DNA from: Ornithinimicrobium sediminis
GTDB taxonomy: Bacteria; Actinomycetota; Actinomycetes; Actinomycetales; Dermatophilaceae
DNA: 64,000 nucleotides
Reading direction: 5' to 3'
Assembly (NCBI RefSeq): GCF_021272345.1
Contig: NZ_JAJSDQ010000002.1
Span: 62,001-126,000, forward strand
Of this stretch, positions 45,355 to 53,376 are shown piece by piece. A program made the translations under genes and the position numbers. The notes under the pieces are model-generated. The model had not been told where the DNA came from and did not search any database. It worked only from the letters and a program-made list of their open reading frames with translations. Positions within the stretch are counted from its first letter, which is position 1, and each line of letters begins with the position of its first letter.

Positions 45355-46742
45355 TGGCTGACTTCTACTCGACCCTGACCCGCAGCCCGCTGGGCAAGAC
45401 CGTGACCGGCAGCCTCGGCCTGCCGCAGCCTGCCTCCCTGCGCCGGGGCCGCACGCTGCCGGAGCGGCCGGTGGCCCTCGGGGCGATCGGCGCCGCAGGC
45501 CTGGCCGCCCAGACCCTCGCCCTGCTGGGGGTCGACGCGGTCGACGCGCTCCTGGACACCCCCGAGACCCGCACCACGGACGACGAGGGCAAGGCGCGGC
45601 CCCCGGCATACGAGCAGCGTCTGGGCGGGCTCGTGCTCGACGCGACCGCTGCCCGCACGATCGCCGACCTGGAGACCGTGCGCGCCCTGCTGCGCCCGGC
45701 ACTGAGGTCCATGGGGTCCTCCGGCCGTGTCGTCGTCCTCGGAGTGCAGCCCGAGGCGGTCGACGGAGTCGAGGCGACAGCCGTCGCGCAGGCGCTCGAG
45801 GGCATCGTGCGCAGCGTGGGCAAGGAGATGCGCAGCGGTGGCACCGCCAACCTGGTCCAGGTCGCCGGCACGTCTGCCCAGGAGCTCGCCTCGACCCTCC
45901 TCTTCCTGCTCGAGGGGCGCTCGGCCTACGTGTCCGGCCAGCCGGTGCGCATCGGGACCGTCGGCCAGGTGCCTGCGCCGGAGGCGCGCCCGTTCGAGGG
46001 CCAGATCGTGGTCGTCACCGGCGCAGCGCGTGGCATCGGCGCCGGCATCGCCCGGGTGTTCGCCCGCGACGGCGCCACCGTCGTGGCCGTCGACGTGCCG
46101 GCAGCGGGACAGCCGCTGGCCGCCGTGGCCAACGAGATGGGTGGCACGGCGCTGCAGCTCGACATCACGGCCCCCGACGCCGGCCGGCGCATCGCCGCGC
46201 ACGTGGCGGGTCGCTACGGCGACGGGTCGCGCATCCACGCCGTCGTGCACAACGCCGGCATCACCCGGGACAAGCTGCTCGTCAACACCGACGAGGAGCG
46301 CTGGCAGAGCGTGCTCGAGGTGAACCTCGCCGCCCAGCTGCGGATCAACGACGTGCTCCTGGACCCGGAGCTGCCCGGAGGGCTCTCCGACGGCGGCCGC
46401 ATCGTCGGTGTGGCGTCCACCAGCGGCATCGCCGGCAACCGTGGGCAGTCCAACTACGCGGCGAGCAAGGCCGGTGTCATCGGCGCGGTGCACGCCCTGG
46501 CCCCGCTGGTCGCCCATCGCGGCATCACGGTCAACGCCGTCGCCCCAGGGTTCATCGAGACCGAGATGACCGGGAAGGTGCCGTTCGCCACGCGCGAGTT
46601 CGCCCGCCGGTTCAACAGCGTGCAGCAGGGCGGGAGGCCGGTCGACGTGGCGGAGGCCATCGCCTGGTTCGCCGACCCTGCCAGCGCCGCCGTCACCGGC
46701 CAGGTGCTCCGTGTGTGCGGCCAGTCCCAGATCGGAGCCTGA
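45354..46742 (+). CDS. two-domain 3-oxoacyl-[ACP/CoA] reductase (FabG4/HMwFabG-like)
   Basis: 462 aa. The C-terminal ~245 residues are a complete short-chain dehydrogenase: VVVTGAARGIGAGIARVFAR (nucleotide binding), VVHNAGITRDKLL, and the active site SNYAASKAGVIG. The N-terminal ~200 residues are a degenerate Rossmann/flavodoxin-like domain, as in mycobacterial high-molecular-weight FabG4. It interconverts 3-oxoacyl and 3-hydroxyacyl thioesters with NAD(P)H. It lies between the thiolase and the MaoC dehydratase. Confidence 0.93.
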   Translation: MADFYSTLTRSPLGKTVTGSLGLPQPASLRRGRTLPERPVALGAIGAAGLAAQTLALLGVDAVDALLDTPETRTTDDEGKARPPAYEQRLGGLVLDATAARTIADLETVRALLRPALRSMGSSGRVVVLGVQPEAVDGVEATAVAQALEGIVRSVGKEMRSGGTANLVQVAGTSAQELASTLLFLLEGRSAYVSGQPVRIGTVGQVPAPEARPFEGQIVVVTGAARGIGAGIARVFARDGATVVAVDVPAAGQPLAAVANEMGGTALQLDITAPDAGRRIAAHVAGRYGDGSRIHAVVHNAGITRDKLLVNTDEERWQSVLEVNLAAQLRINDVLLDPELPGGLSDGGRIVGVASTSGIAGNRGQSNYAASKAGVIGAVHALAPLVAHRGITVNAVAPGFIETEMTGKVPFATREFARRFNSVQQGGRPVDVAEAIAWFADPASAAVTGQVLRVCGQSQIGA

Positions 46743-46744
46743 GC

Positions 46745-47635
46745 ATGAGCGTCCCCGACACCGAGGTCGAGCTCCTCGAGCAGAGCCCGTCGATGGCCCG
46801 GCTGGTGGCCCGGGCCCTGGCGACCGGGGCCGGGCGCCCCGGTGCTGCCGGTGACCTGCCGACCCGGCGGGTCGTGCGCACGGGGGTCGGCGTCGACGTC
46901 GCCGAGCTCGCCGACTACGCCCGGGTGTGCGGCATGACGCTGCGCAACGAGGTGCCGGCGACCTACCTGCACGTCCTCACCTTCCCGCTGCAGGTCCACC
47001 TCATGGCCGCCGCAGACTTCCCGTTCGCGATGGCGGGCATGGTCCACGTGGGCAACGAGATGACCCTGCACCGGCCGGTCGACCTCGGCGAGCGGCTCAC
47101 CCTGTCGACCCACGCCGACAGCCTGCGCCCGCACCGGCGTGGTCTCACCGTCGACCTGGTCGGCAGCGCCCAGGCGGGCGATGAGACCGTGTGGCAGGGT
47201 CGCAGCACCTACCTGGTCCGTGGTGCCCCGGCCGAGGGCGTCGTCGTCGAGCCCGAGGACGACCTGGTCGACGTGGTCGACCTGCCGTGGCGGGCGCAGT
47301 GGCGGCTCCCGGCGTCCCTGGGCCGGCGCTACGCCGCGGTGGCCGGTGACGTGAACCCGATCCACCTCAGCCCGCTCGCGGCCAAAGCCTTCGGGTTCCC
47401 GCGGGCCATCGCCCACGGGATGTGGACCCACGCCCGCGTCCTCGCCGCGCTGGAGGGCAGGCTGCCCGCACGCCATACGGTGCGGGTGCAGTTCCGCAAG
47501 CCCGTCCTGCTGCCCTCGACGGTCGAGCTGCGTGCCGGGCGCGCAGAGACGGGCTGGGACTTCGCCGTGACCGGCAGGGACGGGGCCCGCGAGCACCTCC
47601 TGGGCACGGTCCGTGAGCCCGACCAGACGGGCTGA
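46745..47635 (+). CDS. MaoC-family (R)-3-hydroxyacyl dehydratase (HtdX-like)
   Basis: 296 aa. Double-hotdog: an N-terminal degenerate hotdog (about 1-150) and a C-terminal hotdog with the hydratase-2 motif VAGDVNPIHLSPLAAKAFGF, followed by AIAHGMWTHARVL. It dehydrates 3-hydroxyacyl thioesters to enoyl thioesters, completing the reductase/dehydratase pair with the preceding gene. The start lies 2 nt after the FabG stop. Confidence 0.9.
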   Translation: MSVPDTEVELLEQSPSMARLVARALATGAGRPGAAGDLPTRRVVRTGVGVDVAELADYARVCGMTLRNEVPATYLHVLTFPLQVHLMAAADFPFAMAGMVHVGNEMTLHRPVDLGERLTLSTHADSLRPHRRGLTVDLVGSAQAGDETVWQGRSTYLVRGAPAEGVVVEPEDDLVDVVDLPWRAQWRLPASLGRRYAAVAGDVNPIHLSPLAAKAFGFPRAIAHGMWTHARVLAALEGRLPARHTVRVQFRKPVLLPSTVELRAGRAETGWDFAVTGRDGAREHLLGTVREPDQTG

Positions 47636-47665
47636 GGAAGGCCACGGCACCGGCACCCCGCCCGA

Positions 47666-47696
47666 TTTCACGCAGCGGCCCCCGGTTGTGTAGCCT
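47666..47696 (+). promoter_or_regulatory. candidate promoter of the tRNA-Thr/tRNA-Met cluster
   Basis: TTTCAC (47666-47671) and TAGCCT (47691-47696) with a 19-nt spacer, ~45 bp before tRNA-Thr. The -10 is convincing, the -35 weak. Confidence 0.4.
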
Positions 47697-47741
47697 TGCA
47701 CAGCGCCGCGAGCCACCGGGATCTCCCATGGCCGCGAGCCG

Positions 47742-47814
47742 GCCCCTATAGCTCAGTCGGTAGAGCGTCTCCATGGTAAGGAGAAGGTCAACGGTTCGAT
47801 TCCGTTTGGGGGCT
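47742..47814 (+). tRNA. tRNA-Thr (GGT)
   Basis: Acceptor GCCCCTA/TGGGGGC with one T-G pair, D-arm AGCTCAGTCGGTAGAGC, anticodon GGT at 47775-47777 in CTCCATGGTAAGGAG, and T-arm GGTTCGATTCC. The CCA end is not encoded (CTCTGG follows). First of two tRNAs ahead of rpmG. Confidence 0.97.
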
Positions 47815-47850
47815 CTGGTAGGCCGAGGGCGACGTCCACGGCCTTCCCGA

Positions 47851-47924
47851 GGCGGGATAGCTCAGCTGGTTAGAGCGCACGACTCATAATCGTGAGGTCG
47901 CGGGATCGAGCCCCGCTCCCGCTA
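47851..47924 (+). tRNA. tRNA-Met (CAT), elongator
   Basis: Acceptor GGCGGGA/TCCCGCT with a terminal G-T pair, D-arm AGCTCAGCTGGTTAGAGC, anticodon CAT at 47885-47887 in CGACTCATAATCG, and T-arm GGATCGAGCCC. It lacks the three G-C anticodon-stem pairs of the initiator. tRNA-Ile(CAT) cannot be formally excluded, but the context (tRNA-Thr, tRNA-Met, rpmG) matches elongator tRNA-Met in other actinobacteria. No CCA encoded. Confidence 0.9.
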
Positions 47925-47974
47925 CAGATTCACCCCGCACCACCCCACACCGAGTTCCGAGAGCAGGTTGCCCC

Positions 47975-48142
47975 GTGGCAAAGAGCACCGACGTCCGCCC
48001 GAAGATCACGCTGGCGTGCACGGAGTGCAAGGAGCGCAACTACATCACCAAGAAGAACCGCCGCAACAACCCCGACCGGTTGGAGCTCGCGAAGTTCTGC
48101 TGGCGCTGCCGCGCTCACACTCCGCACCGCGAGACCCGCTGA
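47975..48142 (+). CDS. rpmG: 50S ribosomal protein L33 (zinc-ribbon type)
   Basis: 55 aa from GTG at 47975, too short for usual ORF cut-offs. The sequence begins [20 protein letters not shown] and carries two CxxC pairs, C15/C18 and C42/C45, so this is the zinc-binding (C+) form. Basic residues (KKNRRNN) fit rRNA binding. It lies 50 bp after tRNA-Met and ends before a hairpin. This position (tRNA-Thr, tRNA-Met, rpmG, hadA) is conserved in mycobacteria. Confidence 0.95.
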   Translation: MAKSTDVRPKITLACTECKERNYITKKNRRNNPDRLELAKFCWRCRAHTPHRETR

Positions 48143-48160
48143 CCCCAGCGCACCGCGCAC

Positions 48161-48198
48161 ACGAGGGCCGTCACCCGCACCGGGTGGCGGCCCTTCGT
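48161..48198 (+). terminator. terminator after rpmG
   Basis: ACGAGGGCCGtCACCCG (48161-48177) pairs with CGGGTGgCGGCCCTTCGT (48181-48198), with one mismatch and one bulge, 18 bp after the rpmG stop. It separates rpmG from the hadA promoter. Confidence 0.6.
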
Positions 48199-48227
48199 CG
48201 TCCCCGCCCACGGCTAGGGTGAGATCC

Positions 48228-48674
48228 ATGGCTGTCAACGCAGAGTTCGAAGGGCGCAGCTATCCGCCCACCGACCCGTATGCCGTCCCCGCCGAGCGCA
48301 TCTCGGCGTTCGCGACAGCGGTGGGTGCCGACGACCCGGTGCACCACGACGAGAGTGCCGCCCGGTCCGCGGGCCATGCCGGCGTCGTGGCACCGCCGAC
48401 CTTCGCCGTCGTGGTCGCCCAGCAGTGCGACGCGCAGCTGGTCTCCGACCCGGAGGCGGGCGTCGACTTCACGCGCGTCGTCCACGGCGAGCAGACCTTC
48501 ACCCACCACCGCCCGATCGTGGCCGGTGACGAGATCGTCGGGGTGCTGCACGTCGACAAGGTCCGGCAGGCCGGCGGCCATGCGATGGTCACGACCCGCA
48601 GCGAGCTGTCCACCGCGAGCGGCGACCCCGTGTGCACCGCCAGCTCCACGATCGTCGTCCGGGGTGAGCAGTGA
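48228..48674 (+). CDS. hadA: MaoC-like dehydratase subunit HadA type
   Basis: 148 aa from ATG at 48228; TAGGGT ends 7 nt upstream (leaderless-type start). Hotdog-fold, FAS1-like N-terminal dehydratase: YPPTDPYAVPAERISAFATA, DDPVHHDESAARSAGHAGVV, APPTFAVVVA. As in mycobacterial HadA, the subunit lacks the catalytic Asp-His motif and would supply substrate binding to HadB. Together they act as the (3R)-hydroxyacyl-ACP dehydratase of type II fatty-acid synthesis. Confidence 0.9.
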   Translation: MAVNAEFEGRSYPPTDPYAVPAERISAFATAVGADDPVHHDESAARSAGHAGVVAPPTFAVVVAQQCDAQLVSDPEAGVDFTRVVHGEQTFTHHRPIVAGDEIVGVLHVDKVRQAGGHAMVTTRSELSTASGDPVCTASSTIVVRGEQ

Positions 48675-49108
48675 TGGCCCTCGACCTGCTGCACGTGCGG
48701 CCGGGGCTGGAGCTGCCCCGCCGCACCGTCCACGTCGACTGGGAGCGCCTCGTCGCGTACGCCGAGGCCAGCGGCGACCACAACCCGATCCACCAGGACG
48801 AGGAGTTCGCGCACTCGGTCGGTCTGCCCGACGTCATCGCGCACGGCATGTGGACCATGGGTGCTGCGGTGGTGCTCGTGGCCGACTGGGCGGGTGACCC
48901 CACGGCCGTGGTCTCCTACGGCACCCGCTTCGTCAACCCCGTCGTCGTGCCGGCCACGGGCGGAGCCGACGTCGAGGTCTCCGGCGTGGTCACGAAGGTC
49001 GACGAGGAGACCGGCCGCGTCACGGTCGAGCTGTCGGTCACCTGCGACGGCACCAAGGTGCTGGGTCGCGCGGTCGCCGTCGTGCAGGCCCCGGTGCCCG
49101 TTCCGTGA
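48674..49108 (+). CDS. hadB: MaoC-like dehydratase catalytic subunit HadB type
   Basis: 144 aa; ATG at 48674 shares a base with the hadA stop. The hydratase-2 motif AEASGDHNPIHQDEEFA with the catalytic Asp and His is present, followed by VIAHGMWTMGAAV. It forms the active subunit with HadA. No FabZ-like gene is seen nearby, so this pair is probably the housekeeping FAS-II dehydratase (inference). The stop overlaps murB by four bases. Confidence 0.92.
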   Translation: MALDLLHVRPGLELPRRTVHVDWERLVAYAEASGDHNPIHQDEEFAHSVGLPDVIAHGMWTMGAAVVLVADWAGDPTAVVSYGTRFVNPVVVPATGGADVEVSGVVTKVDEETGRVTVELSVTCDGTKVLGRAVAVVQAPVPVP

Positions 49109-50196
49109 CCCGGTCGCTGGCCGAGCTGACCACCATGCGTGTCGGCGGTCCGCCGCGCGCGCTCGTCGAGGCTGCCGACGCCGACGCCCTCGTCGACGCC
49201 GTGCGTGCCGTCGACGCGGCGGGGGAGCCGCTGCTCGTCGTCGGGGGTGGGTCCAACCTCGTCGTGGCCGACGAGGGCTTCCCCGGCACGGTCGTGCAGG
49301 TCACCTCGCGGGGTGTGCGGGTGGAGTCCGACGACCTGTGCGGCGGCGTCGTCATCCGGGTGGCCGCGGGCGAGCCCTGGGACGACCTCGTCGACCTGGC
49401 CGTCGCGGAGTCGTGGTCCGGGGTCGAGGCACTGTCCGGCATCCCGGGCAGCACCGGCGCGACGCCGGTGCAGAACGTCGGGGCCTACGGCCAGGAGGTC
49501 TCGCAGACGATCTGGCAGGTGCGGGTCTACGACCGCCACGAGCAGCGGGTGCGATCGCTCGCCAACACCGACTGCGACTTCTCCTACCGGCACAGCCTCC
49601 TCAAGGAGTCGATGCGCACCGCAGGCGGCGACGGCGTCACCCCCCGCTACGTCGTGCTCGAGGTCGCGTTCCAGCTGCGCCCCACGGAGATGTCCCAGCC
49701 CATCGCGTATGCCGACCTGGCCCGCGGTCTCGGCGTGCAGCCCGGGCAGCGGGTCCCGCTGACGGTGGCGCGCGAGGCCGTGCTGGAGCAGCGCCGCCGG
49801 CGCGGCATGGTGCTGGACCCGCACGACCACGACACCTGGTCGTGCGGGTCGTTCTTCACCAACCCGATCCTGTCGGCCGAGGACATGGCACTCCTGCGCG
49901 AGCGGGCCGTGCACAGGCTGGGCCCGGGCGGTCCGCTGCCTCCGGAGTTCCCGTCCGAGGACGGCACCGTGAAGACCTCGGCCGCCTGGCTCATCGACAA
50001 GGCGGGGTTCGCCAAGGGGCACGGGCTGCCGGGGCGGGCAGCGCTGTCCACGAAGCACACACTCGCCGTGACCAACCGCGGGGGCGCGAAGGCGGCCGAC
50101 GTGCTGGCCCTGGCGCGCGAGCTGCGCGACGGGGTCCGTGACGCGTTCGGGGTCGCCCTCGTCAACGAGCCCGTGCTGGTCGGTCTCGAGCTGTAG
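49105..50196 (+). CDS. murB: UDP-N-acetylenolpyruvoylglucosamine reductase
   Basis: 363 aa, GTG start overlapping hadB. FAD-binding domain LVVGGGSNLVVADEGFPGTV; GIPGSTGATPVQNVGAYGQE with the catalytic Tyr/Arg region; SCGSFFTNPILS with the catalytic Ser; and LINKAG-like AAWLIDKAGFAKGHGL. The second committed step of peptidoglycan precursor synthesis, in the cytosol. Start context and the loop pattern fit type I MurB. It ends 2 bp from the convergent small secreted gene. Confidence 0.96.
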   Translation: MTRSLAELTTMRVGGPPRALVEAADADALVDAVRAVDAAGEPLLVVGGGSNLVVADEGFPGTVVQVTSRGVRVESDDLCGGVVIRVAAGEPWDDLVDLAVAESWSGVEALSGIPGSTGATPVQNVGAYGQEVSQTIWQVRVYDRHEQRVRSLANTDCDFSYRHSLLKESMRTAGGDGVTPRYVVLEVAFQLRPTEMSQPIAYADLARGLGVQPGQRVPLTVAREAVLEQRRRRGMVLDPHDHDTWSCGSFFTNPILSAEDMALLRERAVHRLGPGGPLPPEFPSEDGTVKTSAAWLIDKAGFAKGHGLPGRAALSTKHTLAVTNRGGAKAADVLALARELRDGVRDAFGVALVNEPVLVGLEL

Positions 50197-50198
50197 CG

Positions 50199-50456
50199 TC
50201 AGTGGCCGCCGTGCGGGCGGGTCGGGCAGCCGTGTGAGCCACCCCCCGTGCCGTCCCCCTTCCAGGTCCCCCAGCCCGACATGCCCTGATGCTTGCCAGG
50301 GTTGTGGTCACCGGAGAACCCGCCCCGGGCCTGGGCGACGCAGCTGACGTGGGCGCCGAAGGTGTCCTGTGGCTGCACGGCTGCTGCGGTGCCTCCGGAC
50401 GCTGCCAGCAGTGCCGCCGCGAGGGCGGTGGCCACGAGTGGTCGATGGGTGCGCAT
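50199..50456 (-). CDS. small secreted protein of unknown function
   Basis: 85 aa with a clear Sec signal (RPLVATALAAALLAASGG, cleavage near TAAA-V). The mature ~57 residues are glycine/histidine-rich, with FGAHVSCVAQARGGFSGDHN followed by PGKHQGMSGW. This resembles a short conserved motif in small exported actinobacterial proteins, as far as I recall, but no function is known to me. Two cysteines (HVSC; HGCP) could form a disulfide. A DevR-box-like palindrome lies ~100 bp upstream, so it may be a hypoxia-induced gene. Confidence 0.7.
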   Translation of the reverse strand: MRTHRPLVATALAAALLAASGGTAAAVQPQDTFGAHVSCVAQARGGFSGDHNPGKHQGMSGWGTWKGDGTGGGSHGCPTRPHGGH

Positions 50457-50556
50457 GGTGCTTCCTCCCTGGGTCGCCGGTCACAGGGCCGCCTCCGGCT
50501 GGTGACGGTCCGCTGACCGACGTCTCCAGCATCCACCCGGATGGGCCTGCGGGACA

Positions 50557-50570
50557 GGGACCTAGGTCCT
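50557..50570. promoter_or_regulatory. second DevR-box-like site, upstream of the small secreted gene
   Basis: gggacctaggtcct keeps 13 of 14 positions of the perfect palindrome found after devR. The core GGACCTAGGTCC is perfectly palindromic. It is 101-114 bp upstream of the secreted-protein start and abuts the stop of the upstream epimerase gene, a usual position for activator binding. Confidence 0.5.
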
Positions 50571-51520
50571 CAACCTCGGCGAGGAGGGTCGGCAGGTCCG
50601 CCCGTGCTCCGCGCTGCAGCGACCACCCGGCCCAGCGTCACCTCCCAGTCCTCCGGCGCCCATCCGAAGTGGGCTCGCGTGGCGGCGTCGTCGACGACGA
50701 AGGGGGCGGTGAGCTGGTAGGCGGTGCCCGACAGCTCGCGCATCATGGGTGAGGCCACACCGGCCAGGCGCAGCAGACGTGGGCCGACCACGCGCACGGT
50801 GGGTGACGGCACACCGGCTACCTCCGCCAGGTCCCCGAGGGCCTCGCGCTGGGTGCGGGGAGGCGCGCTCGGCACGAGCCAGGGCCGTCCGTGGCTGGAG
50901 GCGTCCGCCGCCGCGTCGACGAGCAGCCGGGCGGTGTCCCGGGTGCTGGTCCACGAGTGCGGCTGGTCGGCCGAGCCCAGCACCCACGCCGTCCTGCCGG
51001 CCAGCACGACCGGCGCGTTGCGGGCAAGGTGGGAGGCCTGACCGGCGTCGGCGTAGTCGCTGGCCCGGACCTCGACGGCGCGCACGCGACCGCTCTCGTG
51101 CGCGGCCAGGGCATCGGTCCACATGCGTGCCCGGACCTCCCCCTTGTGCTCCGCGGGGGAGAGGGGGGTGGCCGGACCGATCGGGCCGCCCACCCGACCG
51201 TAGCCGTAGAGGTTGCTGACCGTGGCCAGCACGGCACCGCTGCGCTCTGCCGCAGAGAGCAGGGAGGCAGCGACCGGTGGCCAGTCGGTGTCCCAGCGCG
51301 TGTACGCGGGGTTGGCGCAGTTGTAGACGGCGCTCGCTCCTGAGGCGAGCGCCTGCATACGGGTGGCGTCCCCGGCGTCAACGGCGACGCGCTCGACGAG
51401 TGGGTGGTCCGGCCCGGAGCCGGAGCGGGTCACGACGCGCACGTGGCTGCCGGCCTCCGCCAGCAGCAGGGCGACGCGGGAGCCGACCGGGCCGGCGCCG
51501 ACGACGAGATGGTGGGTCAC
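50570..51520 (-). CDS. NAD(P)-dependent epimerase/dehydratase-like protein
   Basis: 316 aa from GTG at 51520, chosen because GGAGGAA precedes it at the right distance; an upstream in-frame start would add 25 residues lacking this. Extended SDR: HLVVGAGPVGSRVALLLAEA with the glycine-rich loop at the extreme N-terminus, SNLYGYGRVGGPIG with the YxxxG/SxxxY region, and HSWTSTRDTARLLVDAA. The usual catalytic YxxxK is not clearly present. Probably an atypical SDR acting on an unknown substrate. Divergent from a TetR gene across a repeated operator. Confidence 0.82.
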   Translation of the reverse strand: MTHHLVVGAGPVGSRVALLLAEAGSHVRVVTRSGSGPDHPLVERVAVDAGDATRMQALASGASAVYNCANPAYTRWDTDWPPVAASLLSAAERSGAVLATVSNLYGYGRVGGPIGPATPLSPAEHKGEVRARMWTDALAAHESGRVRAVEVRASDYADAGQASHLARNAPVVLAGRTAWVLGSADQPHSWTSTRDTARLLVDAAADASSHGRPWLVPSAPPRTQREALGDLAEVAGVPSPTVRVVGPRLLRLAGVASPMMRELSGTAYQLTAPFVVDDAATRAHFGWAPEDWEVTLGRVVAAARSTGGPADPPRRG

Positions 51521-51536
51521 GGTTCCTCCGTTGTGT

Positions 51537-51602
51537 GAGCGGTGCTCTCTGATGTGATCAGTGAACACCTCGACTGCCGGCGCTGTCAAGAGCACTGCTC
51601 TC
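51537..51602. promoter_or_regulatory. paired operator copies between epimerase and tetR
   Basis: GAGCGGTGCTCTC (51537-51549) and GAGCACTGCTCTC (51590-51602) are 53-bp-spaced direct copies of an imperfect palindrome (GAGCA-c-TGCTC in the second). They lie between the divergent starts at 51520 and 51643. Likely binding sites of the adjacent TetR regulator. Confidence 0.5.
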
Positions 51603-51642
51603 GTCGTGGTGCAACGCTCACTGATGTGCTTGACTGCTGCGT

Positions 51643-52350
51643 ATGCCGAACGCCGGACGAGCCCAGGGAGTGCGGGAGCGGGCCCGGGCCCAGATGCGCA
51701 CCGAGATCCTCGACGCCGCGCGCGAGCAGCTCGCCGAGCAGGGGGCGGGAGGCCTGTCGCTGCGCGCAGTGGCGCGCGAGGTGGGTCTGGTGTCCTCGGC
51801 GGTCTACCGCTACTTCGACAGCCGAGACGCGCTGCTCACCGCGCTGATCGTCGACGCCTACGACGCGCTGGGCCGGACGGTCGAGGCGGCCGAGGCCCAG
51901 GTGCCGCGTGCAGACCTGCTCGGCCGGTGGCGCGCGACCGCGTGGGCGGTCCGCAGCTGGGCGCTGGAGCAGCCGCACCTCTACGCCCTGGTGTACGGCT
52001 CACCGGTCCCCGGCTACGCGGCGCCGCAGGACACCATCGGCCCTGCCACCCGCGTGACCCGGCTGCTCGTGGCGCTCCTGCACGACATCCTGGACGCCGG
52101 GCCGCCCCAGGTCGCGGACGTGCCGGTGACGGGGCCGGCCGCGGAGGGTCTGGCGCCCCTCGTCGAGTTCATGGGACCCGACGTGCCGCCCGACTGGGCC
52201 CTGCGCGGCCTCATGGCCTGGACGTACGTCTTCGGTGCGGTCTCGCTGGAGCTCTTCGGCCAGCGTGTCGGTGCGGTCGTGCCCGAGCTGCGGGGGGAGG
52301 TCTACCGGTGGGAGACCGACCGCGTGGCGGCGTGGCTGGGGCTCGTCTGA
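51643..52350 (+). CDS. TetR-family regulator (WHG-domain type)
   Basis: 235 aa. Helix-turn-helix LSLRAVAREVGLVSSAVYRY (about 38-57). The C-terminal domain is of the TetR WHG type (VRSWALEQPHLYALVYGSPV, then PGYAAP). Divergently transcribed from the epimerase gene with two operator-like repeats between them, so it likely represses that gene and itself. Confidence 0.9.
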   Translation: MPNAGRAQGVRERARAQMRTEILDAAREQLAEQGAGGLSLRAVAREVGLVSSAVYRYFDSRDALLTALIVDAYDALGRTVEAAEAQVPRADLLGRWRATAWAVRSWALEQPHLYALVYGSPVPGYAAPQDTIGPATRVTRLLVALLHDILDAGPPQVADVPVTGPAAEGLAPLVEFMGPDVPPDWALRGLMAWTYVFGAVSLELFGQRVGAVVPELRGEVYRWETDRVAAWLGLV

Positions 52351-52456
52351 CCGGGCCGGCCGGGTCCCGGAACCCTGCTCTGCTCAGGAGCGTCCCACCC
52401 CCAGCACATCCCACCCCGCTCAGCCGCAGCAGCGCGCCGACCACCGAGGAGAGCCC

Positions 52457-53350
52457 ATGGGACAGCAGCCGGCCACGTGGCACCGCCGAGGCCTTGCGGC
52501 GGGAGGAGCGCTGGCCGCGGCCGTGGCCCTGGGCGCCTGTGGCAGCCAGGTAGACGGGCCGGCCGATGACGCGGGTGGGACGTCGGAGGACCCCGCGGGC
52601 GTCTACACCGGCCAGGGCATGGCCATCGAGACGGCCGACGGCGGCGGGCCGCAGCTCTGTCTGGGTCCGGTGGCCGAGTCCTTCCCACCGCAGTGCGAAG
52701 GGGTGGCGCTGGTCGGCCTCGACTGGGACGACGTGCCGGGCACGCAGAGCGCCTCCGGTGTGACCTGGGGCCAGGTCGAGGTCGTCGGCCGCTACGACGG
52801 GCAGTCCTTCACGCTGACCGAGGAGCCGGCCGAGCCCACCCTGCCGGTCGAGCCCGACGGCGGTGCCGGCGGCCCGGAGCTCGAGCAGCTCTGCGACAAC
52901 CCCTACGACGGTGGTGAGGAGGGGTTCGTGCCGCAGACCGAGGACGAGATGCTGGCCATGGACCGGTTCGGGCTGCTGCTCGAGGGGTACGACGGGTATG
53001 TGGGCTCCTGGGTGAGCGACGGGTTCTCGGTGTTCAACGTGCTCGTCACCGGTGACCCTGAGCCCGCCCGCGAGGCCTTCCGCGAGGAGTGGCCGGGTGG
53101 TCTCTGTGTGGAGCAGCGCGAGGACGCCGCCACGGCCGCCGAGCTACGTGAGGCGCAGGACGCGCTCGGCGCCGCGGGCATCGACGGGCTGCAGAGCTCC
53201 GGGGCGGGTCCGACCGGAGTGCTGGACGTCGCGGTGGTGGTGGCCGACGAGCGCACGACCCAGGCCGTGCTCGAGGCCGTGTCGCCCTGGCTGACGCCCG
53301 AGCAGGTGGACCTCCAGGGGGCCCTGACCCCCGTGTCGTCGGCCGGGTGA
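52457..53350 (+). CDS. putative lipoprotein of unknown function
   Basis: 297 aa. N-terminal signal with an RR pair (HRRGLAAGGALAAAVALGAC) and a lipobox LGAC; the cysteine would be lipidated and the mature protein anchored on the outer face of the membrane. The mature part is acidic, with DWDDVPGTQSASGVTWGQVE and DEMLAMDRFGLLLEGYDGYV; no known domain recognised. Neighbours (TetR, adenosine deaminase) do not suggest a pathway. GAGGAGAG provides a good ribosome-binding site. Confidence 0.8.
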   Translation: MGQQPATWHRRGLAAGGALAAAVALGACGSQVDGPADDAGGTSEDPAGVYTGQGMAIETADGGGPQLCLGPVAESFPPQCEGVALVGLDWDDVPGTQSASGVTWGQVEVVGRYDGQSFTLTEEPAEPTLPVEPDGGAGGPELEQLCDNPYDGGEEGFVPQTEDEMLAMDRFGLLLEGYDGYVGSWVSDGFSVFNVLVTGDPEPAREAFREEWPGGLCVEQREDAATAAELREAQDALGAAGIDGLQSSGAGPTGVLDVAVVVADERTTQAVLEAVSPWLTPEQVDLQGALTPVSSAG

Positions 53351-53376
53351 GCGGGCCCCGGGGGAGGGCTGCCGTG

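Noticed and set aside
47851-47924. CAT-anticodon tRNA as initiator tRNA-fMet or tRNA-Ile2.
   Set aside because: The anticodon stem CGACT/AATCG-type pairing lacks the three G-C pairs of the initiator and position 1 is paired. Ile2 is possible only by modification, but the neighbourhood matches elongator tRNA-Met.
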